In this document: one piece after another, positions 60,665-64,000 of the stretch
Numbering within the stretch: the stretch's first letter is position 1
Layout: each line of letters opens with the position of its first letter
Assembly (NCBI RefSeq): GCF_003003035.1
Contig: NZ_PVTS01000019.1
Location: 28,983-92,982, forward strand
Origin: Marinilabilia salmonicolor
GTDB taxonomy: Bacteria; Bacteroidota; Bacteroidia; Bacteroidales; Marinilabiliaceae
Length of the DNA: 64,000 nt
Reading direction: 5' to 3'
The notes under the pieces: model-generated
What the model saw: only the letters and a program-made list of their open reading frames with translations
Databases searched by the model: none
Told to the model about the DNA's origin: nothing
Translations under genes and position numbers: made by a program

Positions 60665-62116
60665 ATGGAAAAGATTAAGATATTATACATAGATGATGAG
60701 CCGGATAACTTGTTGACTTTTAGGTTGAGCCTGAGGCCCTGGTTCGGGATTGTTGTCGCTTCCAATCCGTATGAAGGGCTGAAGCTTGTTGAGGATCCAG
60801 AGGTTTCCGTGCTTATTACCGATCAGCGGATGCCCGGAATTACCGGATTGGAATTGTCGCGTAAGGTGATGCAATTTCGTCCGGAGATTCCCATTGTTAT
60901 TTTAACCGCCTATGATGACAGTGAAGCAATGCGCGATGCCATAAGTCTAGGTGGTATCTTTAGATATGTGCTGAAGCCGTGGAGTATTGAGGAATTAAAA
61001 CAAACCATTTACAATGCACACGAAGCTTTTCTTTTGCGCAAGGAAAATAGTCTGTTGGTTCAGGATCTAACAGAGAAAAACAAAAAACTTCATTTCGCAC
61101 TGGATAAAGTTGCCAGACTGAAAGAGGCTCTGGAAGAAGAAAAGATAATGCTGAAAGAAGATTTTTCAGGAATGGTGCAGCCGGGTGAAATTGTTGGAAA
61201 AAGTAAAGCCATGCTGAAAGTCTTGAAGGAGATTGAGTGTGTGGCGAAATCTGATGCTTCTGTATTGTTGATTGGAGAAACAGGGACTGGTAAGGAGTTG
61301 TTTGCAAGGCTGGTGCATAAATTGAGCAGGAGAAAAGAGGAGGTGATGGTTAGTATTAATTGTGCTACCCTTCCGGAGCCTTTGGTCGAAAGTGAATTGT
61401 TTGGCTATGAAAAAGGGGCCTTCTCCGGAGCGATGAACTTAAAACATGGTAAGTTTGAGGTGGCCAACAAAGGAACCCTTTTCCTTGATGAGATAGGGGA
61501 ATTGCCACTCAATCTTCAAACCAAACTTTTGAGGGTGCTTCAGGAAAAAGAGTTTGAACGTCTGGGAGGAAATAAAATAATCAAGACAGATTTTCGATTG
61601 GTCTCGGCCACCAACAGGAATATTGATGAGGAAGTTAAGAAATCAGCTTTTCGAAGTGATCTGTTTTATCGGATTAATACCATCCCCATAGTACTTCCAC
61701 CTTTGCGTGACAGAATAGAAGATGTGCCTTTTTTGGTGGAGTTCTTTGTGAATCGATTAAACAGGCAAACCGGGAACAAGATAAATTCGATTCCCCGCCG
61801 TACGATGGATAAACTGATGGCTTACCATTGGCCCGGCAATGTAAGGGAGTTAATGAATGTTGTAGAAAGGGCACATATATTGAGCCCGGGCCAGAAATTA
61901 ATAGTAGGGGATAATTTTAAAACGATAGTTGAGGATGGGGATGATTCTGAGTCTTTGATGTCTCTTGAAGAGATGGAAAAGAAGTACATCCTGAAGGTTC
62001 TGCGATTGACCAACTGGAAAGTTCGGGGCAAAAAAGGAGCCGCTGAACTTCTGGGGTTAAACCCTAATACATTGGATTCAAGAATGAAAAAAATTGGAAT
62101 AAAAAGGGACAAGTAA
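60665..62116 (+). CDS. NtrC-family sigma-54-dependent response regulator
   Basis: 483 residues: receiver domain 1-120 with acidic pocket IDDEPD and phosphoacceptor Asp53 in LITDQRMPG; coiled-coil linker; AAA+ domain from about 175 with Walker A LIGETGTGKELF, sigma-54 contact loop ESELFGYEKGAFSGAM, Walker B TLFLDEIGELPL and R-finger FRSDLFYRINTIPI; C-terminal Fis HTH (LNPNTLDSRMKKIGIK). The sigma-54 loop reads GAFSGA instead of the canonical GAFTGA, a conservative T to S change. Partner of the kinase upstream. Target promoters not visible here. A perfect terminator follows. Confidence 0.94.
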   Translation: MEKIKILYIDDEPDNLLTFRLSLRPWFGIVVASNPYEGLKLVEDPEVSVLITDQRMPGITGLELSRKVMQFRPEIPIVILTAYDDSEAMRDAISLGGIFRYVLKPWSIEELKQTIYNAHEAFLLRKENSLLVQDLTEKNKKLHFALDKVARLKEALEEEKIMLKEDFSGMVQPGEIVGKSKAMLKVLKEIECVAKSDASVLLIGETGTGKELFARLVHKLSRRKEEVMVSINCATLPEPLVESELFGYEKGAFSGAMNLKHGKFEVANKGTLFLDEIGELPLNLQTKLLRVLQEKEFERLGGNKIIKTDFRLVSATNRNIDEEVKKSAFRSDLFYRINTIPIVLPPLRDRIEDVPFLVEFFVNRLNRQTGNKINSIPRRTMDKLMAYHWPGNVRELMNVVERAHILSPGQKLIVGDNFKTIVEDGDDSESLMSLEEMEKKYILKVLRLTNWKVRGKKGAAELLGLNPNTLDSRMKKIGIKRDK

Positions 62117-62137
62117 TTACTGTCTTTTTTAGTTAGT

Positions 62138-62190
62138 AAAACCACGATATTTCGGATAAAAAACGAAATATCGTGGTTTTTTGTGTTTTA
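62138..62190 (+). terminator. Terminator after the sigma-54 activator
   Basis: Perfect 17-bp stem AAAACCACGATATTTCG (62138-62154) with its complement at 62164-62180, 9-base loop, then T-rich tail. Confidence 0.92.
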
Positions 62191-62300
62191 AAGTGATTGC
62201 TATTGTTGTTAAGGGGTTGTTGTTTAGCTTTTTGTCTTGCCTGGCATCTCGGTTGATAAGGGAGATGCAGGAATCTTGTGAATACGAATGTTAAACGACA

Positions 62301-63131
62301 ATGAATTTGAACTTCAGGAATACCAATGGCGATAATTTTCTTGCTGCTTGGCAAGATTTCAGTGAACGTGAAAAGACAAAGGAGAGTCTCTGTGATGTAA
62401 AACAGCAACTGGAAGAGGCTCAGAAAGAATTGGAGAAAAGCAATCGTCTGAAATCAGCGTTTCTTTCCAATCTGAGTCATGAGGTGCGAACCCCGATGAA
62501 TGGCATTCTGGGGTTTGCAGAGTTACTTAAAACACCCGATTTGGACATTGAAGAAAAGGATATCTATCTGAATATAATTATTCAGAGTACAAATCGATTG
62601 CTGTCTGTGATAGATGATATTCTTGTTGTTTCAAAGTTGGAAACCGGGCAGGTGCAGATTCAATACTCACAGGTGGATCTGCCTGCTTTATTCGAAGAAC
62701 TTCGGCTCTCATTTGCTCCTTTTGCCAATGAAACTGAGAATGAATTGTCGTTTTCTCTTGACAGTGGCCTTCTTGACAAATCCTTTCAGAGTGATGCCAG
62801 TAAGCTGACGCAGGTATTGCATGCCCTTATTCATAATGCTCTTAAGTTTACGGATAGTGGTCTGGTAAAAATAGGAGGCATAAGAGAGGGAAATTGGATT
62901 TGTTTCTCGGTAGATGACAACGGGCCGGGTATTGCCAAAGAGGATTTGGAGAGGGTATTCCTGCCTTTTGAAAAGGTTCCTATGCAATCATACCATAGTC
63001 AGAACGGTCTTGGGCTGGGACTCTCGGTCTCCCGAAGGTTGGTGGAGTTATTGGGAGGCAGACTTATGGTTCAATCTTCCTCAGGAACGGGTTCTCTTTT
63101 TCAGTTTCGGATTCCGTTGAAATTCCAATAA
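62301..63131 (+). CDS. Short sensor histidine kinase
   Basis: 276 residues: a coiled coil (REKTKESLCDVKQQLEEAQK) directly joined to HisKA, with His60 in LSNLSHEVRTPMNGILGF, then HATPase with VLHALIHNALKFTDSGLV, VDDNGPGIAKEDLERVFLPF and GLGLSVSRRLVELLGG. There is no sensing domain and no membrane segment. The first 20 residues (NFRNTNGDNFLAAWQDFSER) may be a small interface. Hybrid-kinase-like core, with the neighbouring HPt protein 80 bases downstream as a possible phosphotransfer partner. Confidence 0.92.
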   Translation: MNLNFRNTNGDNFLAAWQDFSEREKTKESLCDVKQQLEEAQKELEKSNRLKSAFLSNLSHEVRTPMNGILGFAELLKTPDLDIEEKDIYLNIIIQSTNRLLSVIDDILVVSKLETGQVQIQYSQVDLPALFEELRLSFAPFANETENELSFSLDSGLLDKSFQSDASKLTQVLHALIHNALKFTDSGLVKIGGIREGNWICFSVDDNGPGIAKEDLERVFLPFEKVPMQSYHSQNGLGLGLSVSRRLVELLGGRLMVQSSSGTGSLFQFRIPLKFQ

Positions 63132-63210
63132 AAGTAAAACCAAACATTGTGGGATGGGTGATTAAAGGAACGTTTGGTACCCCTCCCTTTTGATACATTT
63201 TAGGTTATTT

Positions 63211-63924
63211 ATGGATAATAATTTTGAACAATTTAGAAAGCGGTTTAAAGAGGAGGCATTTGACCATATTGTCGATATGGAAGAGGCTCTCCTGGAATTA
63301 GAGAAGAATCCACTGCAGAATGATTTGGTAGAGAAAATTTTCAGGGCTATGCACTCCCTGAAAGGTGGCGGAGGTATGTTTGGTTTTGATAAAATTAGTG
63401 AATTTACTCATGATCTGGAGACGATATATGACCTGGTCAGGCGCGGGGATCTTGAGGTTTCAGATGAATTGATTTCATTGACATTAAAATCGGTTGACCT
63501 TTTAAGAGTTTTGTTGGACGAAAAGAAAAGTGAAAGTGTCGAAATCGATATCCGAACCAAAGCTGTAAAACAAGAGATCGCTGTATTTGCAGGAGAGGGG
63601 GCAAAGAAAATAACCTCTCAGGTTGGGATGGAGAGTGAGGGGAATCCGCAGTCAGAGGGGAATGGAATGGTGACTTATTTTATCCATTTCACGCCTGGCC
63701 CTGATGTGTTGGAAAACGGAACTAAATTGTTGTATTTATTGGATGAGTTGGCATCTCTTGGAGCAGTGGTGACTTTCCCTGGGACGGGTAAAGTTCCATA
63801 TTTTCAGGATGTTGAGCCAACGAAGTGTTACCTGCATTGGGATATTATTCTCTCTACAAGTAGTTCTTTCCAGGAGATTTGTGATGTTTTTATCTTCGTT
63901 GAAGAGTATCCACCCCAGCAATGA
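63211..63924 (+). CDS. CheA-like HPt-domain protein (possibly truncated or frameshifted)
   Basis: 237 residues from ATG 63211 (MDNNFEQFRKRFKEEAFDHI). An HPt (P1) domain at 1-105 has the phosphoacceptor His48 in IFRAMHSLKGGGGMFGFD. The second half (YFIHFTPGPDVLENGTKLLY, LDELASLGAVVTFPGTGKVP, ILSTSSSFQEICDVFIFVEE) looks like the conserved linker or P2-type domain that in CheA-like kinases precedes dimerisation and catalysis. The frame stops at TGA 63922-63924, while the +1 frame around 63917 stays open to the window end. That pattern fits either a genuine short HPt relay protein or a frameshifted cheA. The kinase domains are not in the window. Confidence 0.8.
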   Translation: MDNNFEQFRKRFKEEAFDHIVDMEEALLELEKNPLQNDLVEKIFRAMHSLKGGGGMFGFDKISEFTHDLETIYDLVRRGDLEVSDELISLTLKSVDLLRVLLDEKKSESVEIDIRTKAVKQEIAVFAGEGAKKITSQVGMESEGNPQSEGNGMVTYFIHFTPGPDVLENGTKLLYLLDELASLGAVVTFPGTGKVPYFQDVEPTKCYLHWDIILSTSSSFQEICDVFIFVEEYPPQQ

Positions 63925-64000
63925 CATCTTTCCTGGCATGATCCAGACGCCTACCTTTGTCAAAAAAAATCATGCAACACAGAAAATCTTTAAACCAGAG

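Overview
The window comes from a member of the Bacteroidota. The evidence is a complete SusC/SusD/SusE starch-uptake locus, type IX secretion (T9SS) C-terminal sorting domains on two amylases, a GldB gliding-motility lipoprotein, promoters of the -33 TTTG / -7 TAnnTTTG kind, and gene neighbourhoods typical of the phylum (PASTA protein-rluD-ddl; tgt-lptF/G; gldB near nadE). The gene set suggests a starch-degrading, probably marine or anaerobic relative of the Marinilabiliales, but the sequence alone does not fix the genus.

Positions 1-28000 are dominated by starch and maltodextrin use. A minus-strand cluster encodes a LacI regulator, an MFS sugar permease, beta-phosphoglucomutase, a GH65 phosphorylase, a SusA-like GH13 enzyme and a GH13 lipoprotein cut by the window edge. 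Facing it on the plus strand are susC, susD, susE, an unrecognised 562-residue lipoprotein and a multidomain T9SS-exported GH13 amylase. A perfect 36-bp palindrome and related half-sites (GCAAACGAT) lie in front of both arms and are probable LacI-family operators. Inferred flow: surface amylases cut starch, SusCDE bind and import oligosaccharides, periplasmic SusA-like enzyme shortens them, the MFS permease imports maltose, GH65 phosphorolyses it to glucose plus beta-glucose-1-phosphate, and PgmB makes glucose-6-phosphate. At 23.8-27.9 kb a second T9SS amylase is followed upstream by a seven-helix membrane AraC-type regulator with an extracytoplasmic CBM20-like domain, a candidate membrane starch sensor and the most interesting single gene here.

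Positions 28000-46100 are mostly housekeeping: gcvP, an anaerobic sulfatase-maturase-type radical SAM protein, tpx, a small secreted protein with a clean promoter and terminator, ddl, rluD, a PASTA protein, rpmH, rsmG, an ECF sigma factor overlapping a glycosyltransferase, tgt, an LptF/G permease, and an acyl-CoA carboxylase beta subunit with its biotin carrier.

Positions 46200-50000 are accessory: two AT-rich ORFs of unknown function and an intact IS66-family insertion sequence with an exact 8-bp target duplication. Positions 50300-58400 hold a ferredoxin, an unusual nitrilase/5-formyl-THF cyclo-ligase fusion, gldB, an outer-membrane barrel protein, nadE, ispE and a GH20 hexosaminidase. Positions 58500-64000 form a plus-strand signalling cluster: PAS histidine kinase, NtrC-type sigma-54 activator, a second histidine kinase and a CheA-like HPt protein.

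A family of small MITE-like elements (three full and two partial copies) with termini resembling AGTGTCYGTCTATAAACT is scattered between genes; one copy supplies the stop codon of pgmB. No tRNA, rRNA or CRISPR array was seen.
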